Assembly (NCBI GenBank): GCA_016716405.1
Contig: JADJWK010000001.1
Span: 2,790,001-2,854,000, forward strand
Direction of reading: 5' to 3'
Origin: Candidatus Melainabacteria bacterium
Lineage (GTDB): Bacteria > Cyanobacteriota > Vampirovibrionia > Obscuribacterales > Obscuribacteraceae
Length of the DNA stretch: 64,000 bases
Below are positions 1 to 9,251 of this stretch, one piece after another. The notes beneath the pieces are model-generated. The model had not been told where the DNA came from. It ran no database searches and was given only the letters and a program-made list of their open reading frames with translations. The translations under genes were made by a program, and so were the position numbers. The first letter of the stretch is position 1. Every line of letters begins with the position of its first letter.

Positions 1-593
1 ACGATCCCGAGCATGAAGCTGGTAGCGAAAAAATAGAGAAGGGAAGACGGTGGTGCCGTGCCCGCTACCAGCCAGTGGCAGGAGGTGATGAAAAAATCCG
101 TGAAGAAAAGGACCAGCATGTGGCTCACCATATACAGTGCCGGGTGAGCTTTCAGGAAGCGCGGGCAGAAGAACTCAAAGGTCATAAGGGTCATATAGAG
201 GTAGCAGAGAAGCAGGGGCACCAGCAGCGCTGCCGACAGGGACAGGGCCAGGGTGATCTGCAGACCGGCGAAAACGATACCCAGGGTCCTGAGCTCGCTC
301 AGGGAGACCAGACCCCTGGGCACCGGTCTTTCCGGATGGAGCAGGGCGTCGGTCTCCCGGTCTTTGAACTCATCGCAGATGCGGAGCTGGGCGAATAGAA
401 GGATCGAGACACCGAAAGCAACCAGGAACATATGCGGAGTGACAGCGGCAGCCGATGCTCCGGCGACCATGAAAGAGACTGCCAGCCCCGAAAAGGAGAA
501 GGCAGCCACCAGGGGCAGATACTGCCTGAGAGGAAAGCGCTCCTCCTGGTATATATTGAATCGGGTCAGGTAAGGCAATATTCTGATGTTCAC
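1..593 (-). CDS. UbiA-family prenyltransferase (partial, C-terminus outside window)
   Basis: The reading frame enters from the window edge, so only the N-terminal ~197 residues are visible. It is hydrophobic, with about four membrane segments. It carries the prenyl-diphosphate/Mg2+ signature of UbiA enzymes: an acidic cluster DEFKDRETD followed by HPERPVPRGLVS at about residues 70-95. UbiA enzymes transfer isoprenoid chains to quinone, heme or lipid head groups at the membrane; the acceptor cannot be told from this fragment. An in-frame TGA lies at 602-600, so the start is TTG 599 or GTG 593; GTG 593 is chosen. The gene lies 129 bases downstream of rodA on the same strand, behind a cluster of inverted repeats, so it may be transcribed separately. 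Family assignment is good, the exact substrate unknown. Confidence 0.72.
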   Translation of the reverse strand, partial: MNIRILPYLTRFNIYQEERFPLRQYLPLVAAFSFSGLAVSFMVAGASAAAVTPHMFLVAFGVSILLFAQLRICDEFKDRETDALLHPERPVPRGLVSLSELRTLGIVFAGLQITLALSLSAALLVPLLLCYLYMTLMTFEFFCPRFLKAHPALYMVSHMLVLFFTDFFITSCHWLVAGTAPPSSLLYFFATSFMLGI

Positions 594-633
594 TTTCAAT
601 CACTCTCGATCATTCGCCATGAAGTATCAGAAG

Positions 634-719
634 AGAGGGGTCCCCTCTTCCGGTCCATAACTACAGTGTAGTGATCCCGGGGCTCTTTGTTCCCGGGCTT
701 AAACAGTTTGAGCACTGTT
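634..719 (-). other. Cluster of short inverted repeats between rodA and the UbiA-like gene
   Basis: Directly after the rodA stop (minus strand) lie AACAGT/ACTGTT (702-707, 714-719), CCCGGG twice (676-681, 692-697), CTACA/TGTAG (661-665, 667-671) and AGAGGGG/CCCCTCT (634-640, 642-648). These could fold into several hairpins and end or weaken transcription of the min-rodA operon. No T-run follows, so a classical intrinsic terminator is not shown. Confidence 0.3.
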
Positions 720-722
720 GAA

Positions 723-2051
723 TCAGGTGCTGGCTTTCACCTGGATGCTCCGGTTGCTCCAGGTGTCCTGCTTCGGCTTGGGGATATGCAGATAGATCGA
801 CTGCAGGAGACCCACCGCCACGAGATCCACCAGCAGCGCCGTGCCTCCGTAACTGAGAAATGGCAGGGGCACGCCTGTTACTGGCATGATTCCCATGGTC
901 ATGCCCATATTGACGAAAGAGTGGAAGACGAACATGCACATGAGCCCGATAGCCATGGCGGAGCCCGCCGGGTCGCCCCGGCAGCGGAAGGCGATGATCA
1001 GGGCTCTCATCGAGATGACTGCATAAGCCAGAACGACCAGGGCCGAGATCTTGAAACCCAGCTCCTCACCGACCACCGCATAGATGAAGTCGGTGTGGCG
1101 CTCCGGAATGAAGGCGCCCTGGCTCTGATCCCCTTTGCCCAGTCCCGTTCCGGTGACGCCCCCGGAGCCGATGGCGATCAGGCTCTGGAGAATGTGATAG
1201 CCGGAGCCCCGGGGATCGGCATAAGGATTGACGAAACTGGTGAGACGTTTTTGCTGGTATTCCTTGAGATGTCCCCAGAGATGCTCCCGGGCCTCCCCGG
1301 CACCGAAATTCACCGCCACCACGCCGGCGATGAGAATGAGCCTGACAAAGATATTCCAGTCCTTGACTCGCCAGAATAGCAGGAGGAAAACTGCCAGACC
1401 GCCCAGGAAGTAATGCCACCAGTCGATATTGACGGCATTGAGAATGAGGCTGAATCCAGGGCTTGTCAAAAGGATTATGTCGGCAACCGTGGCCCCCATC
1501 CAGAAAGACATGCCCATGAAGACTGCGGCGAAAGTCAGGGAAGTGCCCAGGTCGGGCTGCTTGAAAACCAGGAAGGCCGGAGGCACAGTGATGATAGCGA
1601 GCTTGAATATGTCCCAGAAGCTCCTGATCGGGAAATATTTGAGCCAGGCCGCCAGGGTGAAGATGACGACGATCTTGGAGAGCTCGGAGGGCTGCAGGGT
1701 GATGGGACCGAGCGAAAGCCAGCGCTGGGCGCCCTGGGCGGCGTGACCCTTGAGCATGACCGCCAGGAGCAGGCCCAGATTGGCGGTATAAATGATCGGG
1801 ATAACCCAGGGCTTTACCCAGAATCGGTAAGGAACCCGGCTGCAGATGATCATCAGAGCCAGTCCGACCCAGAAGAAGTCGAGCTGTTTCTCGTAATACC
1901 CGTAGGTCTGCTCCGAGAATCTCAGCACCGTCAGACCGGTGTAGATCAGGAAGCCGGTGGCTCCCAGAAGCCAGATGTCTATGCCCGCGGTAAGCCGCGA
2001 GAAGAACTTGACGATCTCGTCATGGGTGTGGCTGCCGGCGGTTGAGTTCAA
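723..2051 (-). CDS. rodA: Rod shape-determining protein RodA (SEDS glycosyltransferase)
   Basis: 442 residues with about ten membrane segments, of the FtsW/RodA/SpoVE (SEDS) family, whose RodA members polymerise lipid II glycan strands during cell elongation together with a class B PBP. Family landmarks seen are FKQPDLGTS, RLTSFVNPYADPRGSGYH, a PERHTDFIYAVVGEELGF segment and PLPFLSYGG near the C-terminus. Length is slightly above usual because of an N-terminal tail of about 20 residues. The start is a TTG 6 bases after the minE stop with no strong ribosome-binding site, so it is uncertain and translation may be coupled to minE. Being last in a minC-minD-minE-rodA series suggests co-expression of septum placement and elongation functions. 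Confidence 0.93.
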   Translation of the reverse strand: MNSTAGSHTHDEIVKFFSRLTAGIDIWLLGATGFLIYTGLTVLRFSEQTYGYYEKQLDFFWVGLALMIICSRVPYRFWVKPWVIPIIYTANLGLLLAVMLKGHAAQGAQRWLSLGPITLQPSELSKIVVIFTLAAWLKYFPIRSFWDIFKLAIITVPPAFLVFKQPDLGTSLTFAAVFMGMSFWMGATVADIILLTSPGFSLILNAVNIDWWHYFLGGLAVFLLLFWRVKDWNIFVRLILIAGVVAVNFGAGEAREHLWGHLKEYQQKRLTSFVNPYADPRGSGYHILQSLIAIGSGGVTGTGLGKGDQSQGAFIPERHTDFIYAVVGEELGFKISALVVLAYAVISMRALIIAFRCRGDPAGSAMAIGLMCMFVFHSFVNMGMTMGIMPVTGVPLPFLSYGGTALLVDLVAVGLLQSIYLHIPKPKQDTWSNRSIQVKAST

Positions 2052-2057
2052 ATTGCG

Positions 2058-2330
2058 TCAGCACTTAGAGCGCAGTAGAGGGAAATTGGCGATCAAAGAC
2101 GCTCTGCGATCATATTGTTGCAGATCGAACTGGGTTGTGTTCTTGTCAAGCTCGAAATAACGTCCCACCACCGCCATCAGCTCTTCTTCCAGGCACTCCA
2201 GGCGACCGGCAGGCAGTTCCAGCCGATCGTAGGTGAGCATGGAGCGCATGCGGTCTTTGGCCGTGTCTCTGGGCGCGACAGCCGGTCTGAAGCGATTGAA
2301 GAAGCTCAGGACTTCTGTTTTCAGTTGCAC
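2058..2330 (-). CDS. minE: Cell division topological specificity factor MinE
   Basis: 90 residues, the usual MinE size. MinE stimulates MinD ATPase on the membrane and drives the pole-to-pole oscillation that keeps MinCD away from midcell. The N-terminal half has the MinD-binding signature AKDRMRSMLTYDRLELP, followed by LECLEEELMAVVGRYFELD, the start of the dimerisation domain. The start is GTG 2330, preceded by a GGAGGG box about 9 bases upstream. It lies 14 bases after minD and 6 bases before rodA on the same strand. Confidence 0.93.
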   Translation of the reverse strand: MQLKTEVLSFFNRFRPAVAPRDTAKDRMRSMLTYDRLELPAGRLECLEEELMAVVGRYFELDKNTTQFDLQQYDRRASLIANFPLLRSKC

Positions 2331-2344
2331 TTTTCAATCCCTCC

Positions 2345-3157
2345 CTAGACTCGAGCCGGGTTGAAGAAGTTGACCAGGCGGTTGATCCAGCTCTGGGAGC
2401 CGGTATCGAAGTCCATGAGCGGCACGTCTTCGCCGCGGATGCGCCGGGCGATATTGCGGAAAGCCAGACCCGATCTGGTGTTGTCCGTGCCGGATACCGG
2501 CTCGCCTTTGTTGGTGGAGATGATGATCTCCTCGTCTTCCGGGACGATTCCCAGGAGCTGGATCGAGAGAATCTCGAGAACGTCGTCCACGCTCATCATG
2601 TCGTTGGCCTGGACCATGTTCGGGCGGTAGCGGTTGATCACCAGGCGGTACTGCTCGATCTCGTCTTTTCTCGCTTCCAGCAGACCGATGATCCGGTCGG
2701 CGTCACGGACCGAGGACATCTCCGGGGTGCAGACGACGATTGCTTCGTCGGCTCCGGCCACGGCGTTCTGGAAACCGGTCTCGATTCCGGCGGGGCTGTC
2801 GATGATCACGAATTCGAAGATCTTCTTGAGCTCTTCGCAGAGGTCCCGCATCTGGTCCGAGGTGACGGCGGTCTTGTCCCTGGTCTGGGCAGCCGGCAGG
2901 AGGCTCAGGTTGGGATGGCGTTTGTCTTTCACCAGGGCCTGGCGGAGCTTGCAGCGCTCCTCGATGACGTCCACCAGGTTATAGACGACCCGGTTCTCGA
3001 GACCCATGAGGATGTCCAGGTTGCGCAGCCCGATATCCATGTCGACCAGGACCACGCTGGCTCCGGTGGCAGCGATTGCCACGCCGAGGTTGGCGGAGGC
3101 CGTGGTTTTGCCCACACCGCCCTTACCTGAAGTTATTACGATTACTCGACCGCTCAT
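2345..3157 (-). CDS. minD: Septum site-determining ATPase MinD
   Basis: 270 residues from ATG 3157. MinD is a membrane-binding ParA/MinD-type P-loop ATPase that recruits MinC and is released by MinE. The deviant Walker A GKGGVGKTT is at residues 10-18, VVLVDMDIGLRNLD carries the A' motif, and FVIIDSPAGIE is the Walker B/switch II region. The last residues, WINRLVNFFNPARV, form the amphipathic helix expected for membrane targeting. An open frame continues upstream of ATG 3157 but is arginine/proline-rich antisense of minC and not MinD-like, so the internal start, with a purine-rich ribosome-binding site, is used. minC ends 49 bases upstream. Confidence 0.96.
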   Translation of the reverse strand: MSGRVIVITSGKGGVGKTTASANLGVAIAATGASVVLVDMDIGLRNLDILMGLENRVVYNLVDVIEERCKLRQALVKDKRHPNLSLLPAAQTRDKTAVTSDQMRDLCEELKKIFEFVIIDSPAGIETGFQNAVAGADEAIVVCTPEMSSVRDADRIIGLLEARKDEIEQYRLVINRYRPNMVQANDMMSVDDVLEILSIQLLGIVPEDEEIIISTNKGEPVSGTDNTRSGLAFRNIARRIRGEDVPLMDFDTGSQSWINRLVNFFNPARV

Positions 3158-3206
3158 TCTTTCTTTTTTTCCTGTTTTTATAGGAGTGACAAACGATTTT
3201 CTCTGT

Positions 3207-4352
3207 TTACTCGATTCTCGATCGGAAGACCCGGATCTTGTCCGCCACCAGCCTGGCTGTTTCCGGTCCGTGGCTGGCTTTGTACTTCCATCTGGGCTTG
3301 TCCGGCGCCCGGGCGATGGCGTGGGCGATCCGTATCTGGATCGGCTGGAGGTTGAGCGCCCGGATCTCGGCGTCGGTATTGCCGCCGATACCGGCATGGG
3401 CAATGCCTCTGAGGCTTCCCCAGATGGTGATGTCTCCCTCAGCCATGACCTCGGCTCCCGGATTGACGTCCCCGATGATGATCAGGTGACCTTTATGGGA
3501 GATCGTCTGACCGGAGCGCAGGGTCTGGCGAAGGTACATGGTGGTATTGCTCGCCGCCGGGCTCTCCTCGTCCTCGAAATCTTCTTCCTGCCCTTCTTCA
3601 TCCGCTTCTACGGTTTCGGTGTCGAGCTCGATCTCTTCTTCTCCGGCTTCTTCTATCTCTTCCTCTTCTATCTCTTCCTCTTCTTCATCCATGACTTTCA
3701 CGGCTTTGGCCGTCTCGGCTGCTTCGGCGGCGGGGAACTCGCCGGTTATATGAATTTTGCGTTTGACGATGGTCTTGCGGATACGCTTCTCGTTCTGGCG
3801 GATATCCTCAGTGGCCAGATCCACTCCTTCGAGACGATCTTGAAGAAGCCCGTCGACGTCCTCCTCGAGCTGAGCGCCGCTTTCGGCGCCGCGCCTGGCC
3901 TGGAACGCGTCTCTCACCCTTACCTTAATAGAGGAAACGGCGGACTGGATCTTTCCTTCCTGCTGTCCTTCCTGCGGTCCTTCCTCCGGCTCCTCGCTCT
4001 CGGCGGCTTCGATGCTGCCGGTGTTCAGTGATACCTCCGGCAGTGCCATCGGGGCGCCTTTACCGAGCGAGACACCGTTATCCTCGAGCGACGATATGGT
4101 ATCGCTATCGGTTGTATATACCTGTGCCGGCGAGATCCCGACTCCCTTGGCGATCGCCAGTATCTGGGCGACTTCACCGGGCTTGAGGGAGAGCTTGCCG
4201 ACATTTATAGAGACGTTCAGACCGCTCCAGAATGAATTGGATGCCTGAAGCGTCGAGCTCAGATATTCCAGGGCTTCTTTGAGGTCCGAGCAGCCACTGA
4301 CGTCGAGGAGTACACCTTCGTTGGGCTGGCTGATAATGGCAATTTTAGACAT
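3207..4352 (-). CDS. minC: Septum site-determining protein MinC with long acidic linker
   Basis: 381 residues, much longer than the usual ~230. MinC is the FtsZ-antagonising inhibitor of the Min system. Residues 1-110 match the MinC N-terminal domain. Residues 269-350 form the C-terminal beta-helix domain, with GHLIIIGDVNPGAEVMAEGD and WGSLRGIAHAG, which binds MinD. Between them is a ~155-residue linker; residues 222-263 are almost purely Glu/Asp with a few hydrophobics, encoded by a low-complexity TCT/TCC-rich stretch on the plus strand near 3560-3690. It is the first gene of the minCDE-rodA operon, 49 bases before minD, behind a good sigma70-type promoter. The linker may act as an extended spacer or interaction arm; this is inference. 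Confidence 0.93.
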   Translation of the reverse strand: MSKIAIISQPNEGVLLDVSGCSDLKEALEYLSSTLQASNSFWSGLNVSINVGKLSLKPGEVAQILAIAKGVGISPAQVYTTDSDTISSLEDNGVSLGKGAPMALPEVSLNTGSIEAAESEEPEEGPQEGQQEGKIQSAVSSIKVRVRDAFQARRGAESGAQLEEDVDGLLQDRLEGVDLATEDIRQNEKRIRKTIVKRKIHITGEFPAAEAAETAKAVKVMDEEEEEIEEEEIEEAGEEEIELDTETVEADEEGQEEDFEDEESPAASNTTMYLRQTLRSGQTISHKGHLIIIGDVNPGAEVMAEGDITIWGSLRGIAHAGIGGNTDAEIRALNLQPIQIRIAHAIARAPDKPRWKYKASHGPETARLVADKIRVFRSRIE

Positions 4353-4421
4353 GCGGCTCCAGTGACGCTTCAGGGGTCTTGTAGAGGGGGCGAAGATATG
4401 TAACGATTCGCCGATGTAAGG

Positions 4422-4450
4422 ATCCTATTGGCTGGAAAACCGCGCGTCAA
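4422..4450 (-). promoter_or_regulatory. Putative sigma70 promoter of minCDE-rodA
   Basis: On the minus strand a TTGACG -35 box (4450-4445) is followed after 17 bases by TAGGAT (4427-4422). Transcription would start near 4415, giving a leader of roughly 60 bases before minC. Confidence 0.5.
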
Positions 4451-4591
4451 GCCGATTGGCATAGGTATCGGATATGCGATTGCATCTATTATTGGATGAC
4501 ATAACCGTAAGGTAGGTTGCTCTCCGGTCCGTATGACCGCTTGCGGGAATATGAGAGTATTTAGAGAATACGGGTCGACAGGAGTTTGACA

Positions 4592-6025
4592 ATGTCTGGC
4601 GGGCAGTTTCACAGAGCACTGGGTCTGGTGGACGCCACCGCCGTCGTAGTGGGCTCCATGATCGGCTCCGGGATCTTTATCGTCTCGGCGGAGACCGCCA
4701 GAAATCTCGGAGCACCGGGCTGGTTTCTGGTCGCCTGGATAGTCTCGGGCTTCCTCACCGTGTCGGCGGCTACCTGTTATAGCGAGCTTGCCTCCATGTT
4801 CCCCCATGCCGGGGGTCAGTATGTTTTTCTGCGAGAGGCTTATGGAAAGCTCCTGGGCTTTCTCTATGGCTGGACCCTTTTCATGGTCATCCAGAGCGGC
4901 ACCAATGCTGCTGTGGCTGTGGCTTTCGCCAAGTTCCTCGGGGTTTTCGTCTCGTCTGTATCCGATAAGAATATCCTTGTGCATATAGGAGCCTGGAATT
5001 TCACCACTCAACAACTGGTGGCGCTGGCGGTGATCGCTCTTCTCACCTGGATCAACTGTCTGGGCATCCATATGGCCAAGCTGATCCAGACCTCTTTCAC
5101 GATCACCAAGGTGGTCGCCCTGTTCCTTCTGATAGCCGTCGGGTTTATGGCCTTATCTCATCATCATGGTCTCACCCCCAACCTGGTGGATCTCTGGCAT
5201 GCCCATGACACCGCCGGTCAGAATATCGAGGGACCGGGGATCCTCATGGTCCTCTCCCTGGCTCTGGTCGGACCGCTCTTCGCAAGCGATGCCTGGAACA
5301 ATGTCACTTTTGCCGGAGAAGAGGTGAAGGATCCGGAGAAGACTCTTCCCCGCAGCCTGATCATGGGGACGGCACTTGTCTGTATTCTCTATTTCGTCAC
5401 CAATGTCGTCTATCTTCTCCTCTTGCCCCTGGCAGGCGACAGCTCAGGGGCAACCGTCCTCGAGCGGGGCATTCAGTATGCCAGCTCCGATCGGGTGGGC
5501 ACGGCGGCTCTCGAAGTTATCTGCGGGCCTGTGGGAGAGAAGATCATGGCGGTGGCGATCATGATCTCGACTTTTGGCGCTCTCAACGGTCTGATTCTCG
5601 CCGGACCGAGACTCTATTACGCCATGGCTAGAGACGGGCTCTTTTTCAAGAAAGCAGGCATTCTCCACGCTCGGACCAATGTTCCGGTTTTCGGTCTGGT
5701 CCTCCAGGGGGTCTGGTCGGCGATTCTAGCCACCTCGGGCACTTATTCGCAACTTCTGGAATTCGTCGTCTTCGCCGCGCTTCTCTTCTATGTCTTCACG
5801 GTCTCGGCAGTTTTTGTGATGCGAAAGAAAGCCCCGGATCTGGATCGTCCTTTCAAAGTACCTCTCTATCCTCTGCTTCCGGCCCTCTATGTGGTGGCGG
5901 CAGCGGTAGTCATGCTCGGCCAGATCCTCATGCACTGGGAGTACAGCGGTGCCGGGCTTCTGATCATATTAAGCGGGCTGCCGGTCTATTTCTTCTGGAC
6001 GCGCAGGGCTTCTCCTGCTCCCTGA
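4592..6025 (+). CDS. APC-superfamily amino acid permease
   Basis: 477 residues with about twelve membrane segments, the typical length for the amino acid-polyamine-organocation superfamily. TM1 contains the broken-helix substrate motif VVGSMIGSGIFIVS, and the G-E-E-V-K-D-P-E segment (FAGEEVKDPEKTLPRS) lies between TM6 and TM7, as in LAT-like/SteT-type members. The protein imports or exchanges amino acids across the inner membrane; specificity cannot be read from sequence alone. ATG 4592 is chosen because AGGAG lies 7 bases upstream; a TTG six bases earlier is also in frame. It is monocistronic and divergent from minC, and its end is 6 bases from the convergent RND pump gene. Confidence 0.88.
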   Translation: MSGGQFHRALGLVDATAVVVGSMIGSGIFIVSAETARNLGAPGWFLVAWIVSGFLTVSAATCYSELASMFPHAGGQYVFLREAYGKLLGFLYGWTLFMVIQSGTNAAVAVAFAKFLGVFVSSVSDKNILVHIGAWNFTTQQLVALAVIALLTWINCLGIHMAKLIQTSFTITKVVALFLLIAVGFMALSHHHGLTPNLVDLWHAHDTAGQNIEGPGILMVLSLALVGPLFASDAWNNVTFAGEEVKDPEKTLPRSLIMGTALVCILYFVTNVVYLLLLPLAGDSSGATVLERGIQYASSDRVGTAALEVICGPVGEKIMAVAIMISTFGALNGLILAGPRLYYAMARDGLFFKKAGILHARTNVPVFGLVLQGVWSAILATSGTYSQLLEFVVFAALLFYVFTVSAVFVMRKKAPDLDRPFKVPLYPLLPALYVVAAAVVMLGQILMHWEYSGAGLLIILSGLPVYFFWTRRASPAP

Positions 6026-6031
6026 AAGCTC

Positions 6032-9000
6032 TCACGGATTGCCGTCGGGATCGGTCTTCTGACCGTTGGCCCCTGCTCCGAGTGCTTGCTCCAGGCTCGA
6101 TGCCAGAAGCAGGCGATGGTCCTCTCTGGTATAGGCGCGCTTCTTGCGGCGCACGAAAATATGGGCGATGGCGGGCAGGAAGACGAAACTGATTATGGTG
6201 GCAGGTAAAATTCCAAAAGCGATGACGATGGCGAAAGGCTTCTGGCTCTGGGATCCTATTCCCGTAGAAAAAGCCGCCGGCGCCAGACCGACGGCGGCCA
6301 CCAAGGACGCCAGGAAAACGGCATTCATCTTCTCAGCGGCCGCCTTTCTGATGGCGGCGCGCACCGGCAGGTCTTCGAAAAGCTCCATGGTTCGGGAGGT
6401 GATGATCACGGCATTCTGAATCGTCAGTCCCAGTAGAGCGATGAGACCGACCCCGGAAGAGATGCTCAGATGAGTGCCCGAGATGAGCAGGACGAAAAAA
6501 GCGCAGGCTGCTGCTATCGGTACGACGCTAATGATGAAGAGGGCGGTTCCGGCAGAGTCATAGGCGATATAGAGGAGCAAGAAGATGAGCAGTAGCGTTA
6601 TGGGCACAACTATCAGGAGCCGCTCCCCGGCCTGTCTGGCGCGCTCGAACTCACCGGCATAGCTTATGTGATATCCCCGGGGAACTTTGATTCTTGCTAT
6701 CTTTGCCTGGGTCTCCATGACGCTCGAGCCCAGATCCCGTCCGCGGATATTGGCATAGACGGCGATACGTCTCTGGTTACTTTCGCGCAGGATGGCATTG
6801 GCACCCTCGAGCAGCTTTATTCTGGCAAGCTGCTGAAGCGGAATCTTTTTGCCTCCCGGGGCGGTGACCAGGATCTCGCCTACTTCCCGGGAGGTCTTAC
6901 GGTAAGGCTCGTGCAGGCGCAGGATGACATCGAAGCGCCTTTCCCCTTCGATGATCCTGGTCACCGCCCTGCCCCCCACCGAGGTCTCCACCACATCCAG
7001 GATCTGTCTTGTCGTCACCCCATAGCGTGATGCTTGATGGTTGGCGATCTCTACCACCAGTTGCGGCTGTCCGCTGAGATTGTCCCGGGCGACATCGACG
7101 ATCCCGGGGGTGTCATTGAGTATGTCTACTACCTGATCGCCGATCTTCTCCAGGGTCATGATATCGGCACCTGAAATCTTCACGGCATATTCGCCATTTT
7201 TGACACCGGACATTGCCTCTTCCATGCTGTCCTTGATGCATTGAGAGAAGTTCAGGATGAGACCGGGGATACGTGAATCGATTTGCTCTTCGATGGCATC
7301 GATGAGCTGCTCTTTGCTCTTGAGCTCCGGACGCCACTCTTCCTGGGGCTTCAGTGGAACCAGGACCTCGATCATATTGTACGGATTGGGATCGGTGCCG
7401 TCGTCCGGCGCCCCCACCTGGGTCAGGGTCGTCTGGACCTCGGGATAGGCGCCGATGATCTCTCTTATCTCCCGGGCAATCTTCACCGAGCGCTCCAGGG
7501 TGACGCTGGCGGGCAGGATGGTGACGGTCAGCCAGATATTTCCCTCTTCCAGCTCGGGAATGAATTCGGCTCCAAGAAACGGAACGATGATCAGTCCGGT
7601 GATACAGAAGATAGCCACGGCAGTGATTGTTGTCCGGCTCTTTTTCTGCACCCATATCATCAGGCGGCGATATTGATTGCGCACGGCGGTGACCACCGGG
7701 TTGTGCCGGTGCACCGGGGACCTTTTGCGGAAGACAATATAGACGATTACCGGGATGATGGCGATAGTGGTGAAGGACGCCACCGAAAGGACCAGGATCA
7801 TCATAATCGCCAGGGGTTTGAATAGACGCCCTTCCACATGCTCGAAACTGAGAATCGGCAGGAAGGTCATGGCGATGATGGTGGTGGAGAAAAGAATCGG
7901 CTTCGCCACTTCCGCCGCCGCCAGGCAGACAGTGTGTTTGATGGACGACCCCACCGGATTGGTGTTGCAAAGTCTGAGTGTGATGTTCTCCACCATGATC
8001 ACCGCACCGTCCACGATGATTCCGAAGTCGATGGCTCCCAGGGAGAGGAGATTGGCGGGAATGTCGAAAACCCTGAGGATGATACAGGCTCCCAGGAGGG
8101 ACGAAGGTATGACGATAGAGCAAATGAGGGCCGAGCGGATCTGGAAGAGGAAGAGCATGAGGAGCACCACCACCAGGACTATGCCCTCGGCGACGTTGTG
8201 GCTGATGGTCTCGGTGGTGCGATTGACCAGGGCTGTCCTGTCCTGAACAACCACAAGGCGCATACCTTCCGGGAGGTCGGAGGCGATATCGTTCCAGACC
8301 GCCTTGAGATTCTCGATCACTCTGGAGGGGTTGTCTCCCCGGCGCATCATAAGGATTCCTTCGACGGCATCGTCATCGTCGTCGATACCGACCTGACCTT
8401 TGCGCACCGCTTCTCCGATACGCACATCCGCCACGTCCTTCACCCGGATCGGCACCCCTTCCTCGCTGGTCTTGATCACCACATCGCCTATATCGTCTAC
8501 GGATTTGAGCAGACCGAGACCGCGGACCATATAACGCTGATCGTTGCTGGTGATATAACTGCCCCCGGTGGAGTCGTTGGATGTGGCCAGGGCAGCGGCG
8601 ATGTCCGATTGGTCGAGACCGTAAGCCTGGACCCGACCCGGGTCCATCTCCACCAGAAAGACCCTGGTGGGCCCTCCGAAACCGGTAGCGTCCACGATAC
8701 CGTCGACCGACTTGAAGAGCCTGTTCAGTAGCCAGTCCTGGACTTCCTTGCGGTCCATGGAAGACCAGGTGTCGCTCTGCACGCAATATCGGAAGATCTC
8801 ACCCACGGCACTGGCATTGGGATCGAGCTCGGGCTCGAGACCGTCGGGTATATCTGCATGGCCGATACGCTCCAGGACCTGCTGACGGGCCGAGTTCGGC
8901 TCGATATGATCGTCGAAGACAATGGTCACTACCGAAAGCCCGAAGATCGAGATGGATCTGGGGGGTTTCGAATGAGGGATGCCGTTGACTTCTTTTTCGA

Positions 9001-9238
9001 TCGGAATGGTCACCAGGCGCTCGACTTCCTCGGAGGCTTTACCGGGAACCTGGGTGATCACCCGAACCTGCATATTGGCTACATCCGGAAAAGCCTCCAG
9101 GGGAAGCTTCTTATAGCAGAAGACACCGGAGAGGAGGAGCACCAGAAACAGCGCCACCACCAGGGTCCGCTTTTCCACGAGCCAGGTGATTATTCTGAAG
9201 AACAGGGAGTTTTCGGATTTATATCTCAAGTATTCCAC
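6032..9238 (-). CDS. Heavy-metal efflux RND transporter, CzcA/CusA family
   Basis: 1068 residues with the twelve-helix, two-porter-loop layout of heavy-metal-efflux (HME) RND pumps, which use the proton gradient to expel metal through a tripartite complex. TM4 carries DFGIIVDGAVIMVEN at residues 404-418; its D404, D410 and E417 sit where CzcA has its essential D402, D408 and E415. This points to a divalent cation pump (Zn/Co/Ni/Cd type) rather than CusA, which has AMVDAA in this place. A short run of aspartates (residues 286-290) is an oddity in the first periplasmic loop. The start is GTG 9238, 13 bases after the adaptor gene stop, so the two are co-transcribed. Confidence 0.93.
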   Translation of the reverse strand: MEYLRYKSENSLFFRIITWLVEKRTLVVALFLVLLLSGVFCYKKLPLEAFPDVANMQVRVITQVPGKASEEVERLVTIPIEKEVNGIPHSKPPRSISIFGLSVVTIVFDDHIEPNSARQQVLERIGHADIPDGLEPELDPNASAVGEIFRYCVQSDTWSSMDRKEVQDWLLNRLFKSVDGIVDATGFGGPTRVFLVEMDPGRVQAYGLDQSDIAAALATSNDSTGGSYITSNDQRYMVRGLGLLKSVDDIGDVVIKTSEEGVPIRVKDVADVRIGEAVRKGQVGIDDDDDAVEGILMMRRGDNPSRVIENLKAVWNDIASDLPEGMRLVVVQDRTALVNRTTETISHNVAEGIVLVVVLLMLFLFQIRSALICSIVIPSSLLGACIILRVFDIPANLLSLGAIDFGIIVDGAVIMVENITLRLCNTNPVGSSIKHTVCLAAAEVAKPILFSTTIIAMTFLPILSFEHVEGRLFKPLAIMMILVLSVASFTTIAIIPVIVYIVFRKRSPVHRHNPVVTAVRNQYRRLMIWVQKKSRTTITAVAIFCITGLIIVPFLGAEFIPELEEGNIWLTVTILPASVTLERSVKIAREIREIIGAYPEVQTTLTQVGAPDDGTDPNPYNMIEVLVPLKPQEEWRPELKSKEQLIDAIEEQIDSRIPGLILNFSQCIKDSMEEAMSGVKNGEYAVKISGADIMTLEKIGDQVVDILNDTPGIVDVARDNLSGQPQLVVEIANHQASRYGVTTRQILDVVETSVGGRAVTRIIEGERRFDVILRLHEPYRKTSREVGEILVTAPGGKKIPLQQLARIKLLEGANAILRESNQRRIAVYANIRGRDLGSSVMETQAKIARIKVPRGYHISYAGEFERARQAGERLLIVVPITLLLIFLLLYIAYDSAGTALFIISVVPIAAACAFFVLLISGTHLSISSGVGLIALLGLTIQNAVIITSRTMELFEDLPVRAAIRKAAAEKMNAVFLASLVAAVGLAPAAFSTGIGSQSQKPFAIVIAFGILPATIISFVFLPAIAHIFVRRKKRAYTREDHRLLLASSLEQALGAGANGQKTDPDGNP

Positions 9239-9251
9239 TGTCTGGCTGACC

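Noticed and set aside
687..1379. 230-codon plus-strand frame opposite rodA
   Set aside because: Histidine/acid-rich antisense frame without start signals; rodA on the minus strand has all family motifs.
2345..3403. 352-residue version of MinD
   Set aside because: The extra 82 N-terminal residues are arginine/proline-rich antisense of minC; ATG 3157 gives a standard MinD.
4370..5071. 233-codon minus-strand frame over the permease gene
   Set aside because: It overlaps the permease in another frame, is charged and has no family features; the permease has a ribosome-binding site and membrane topology.
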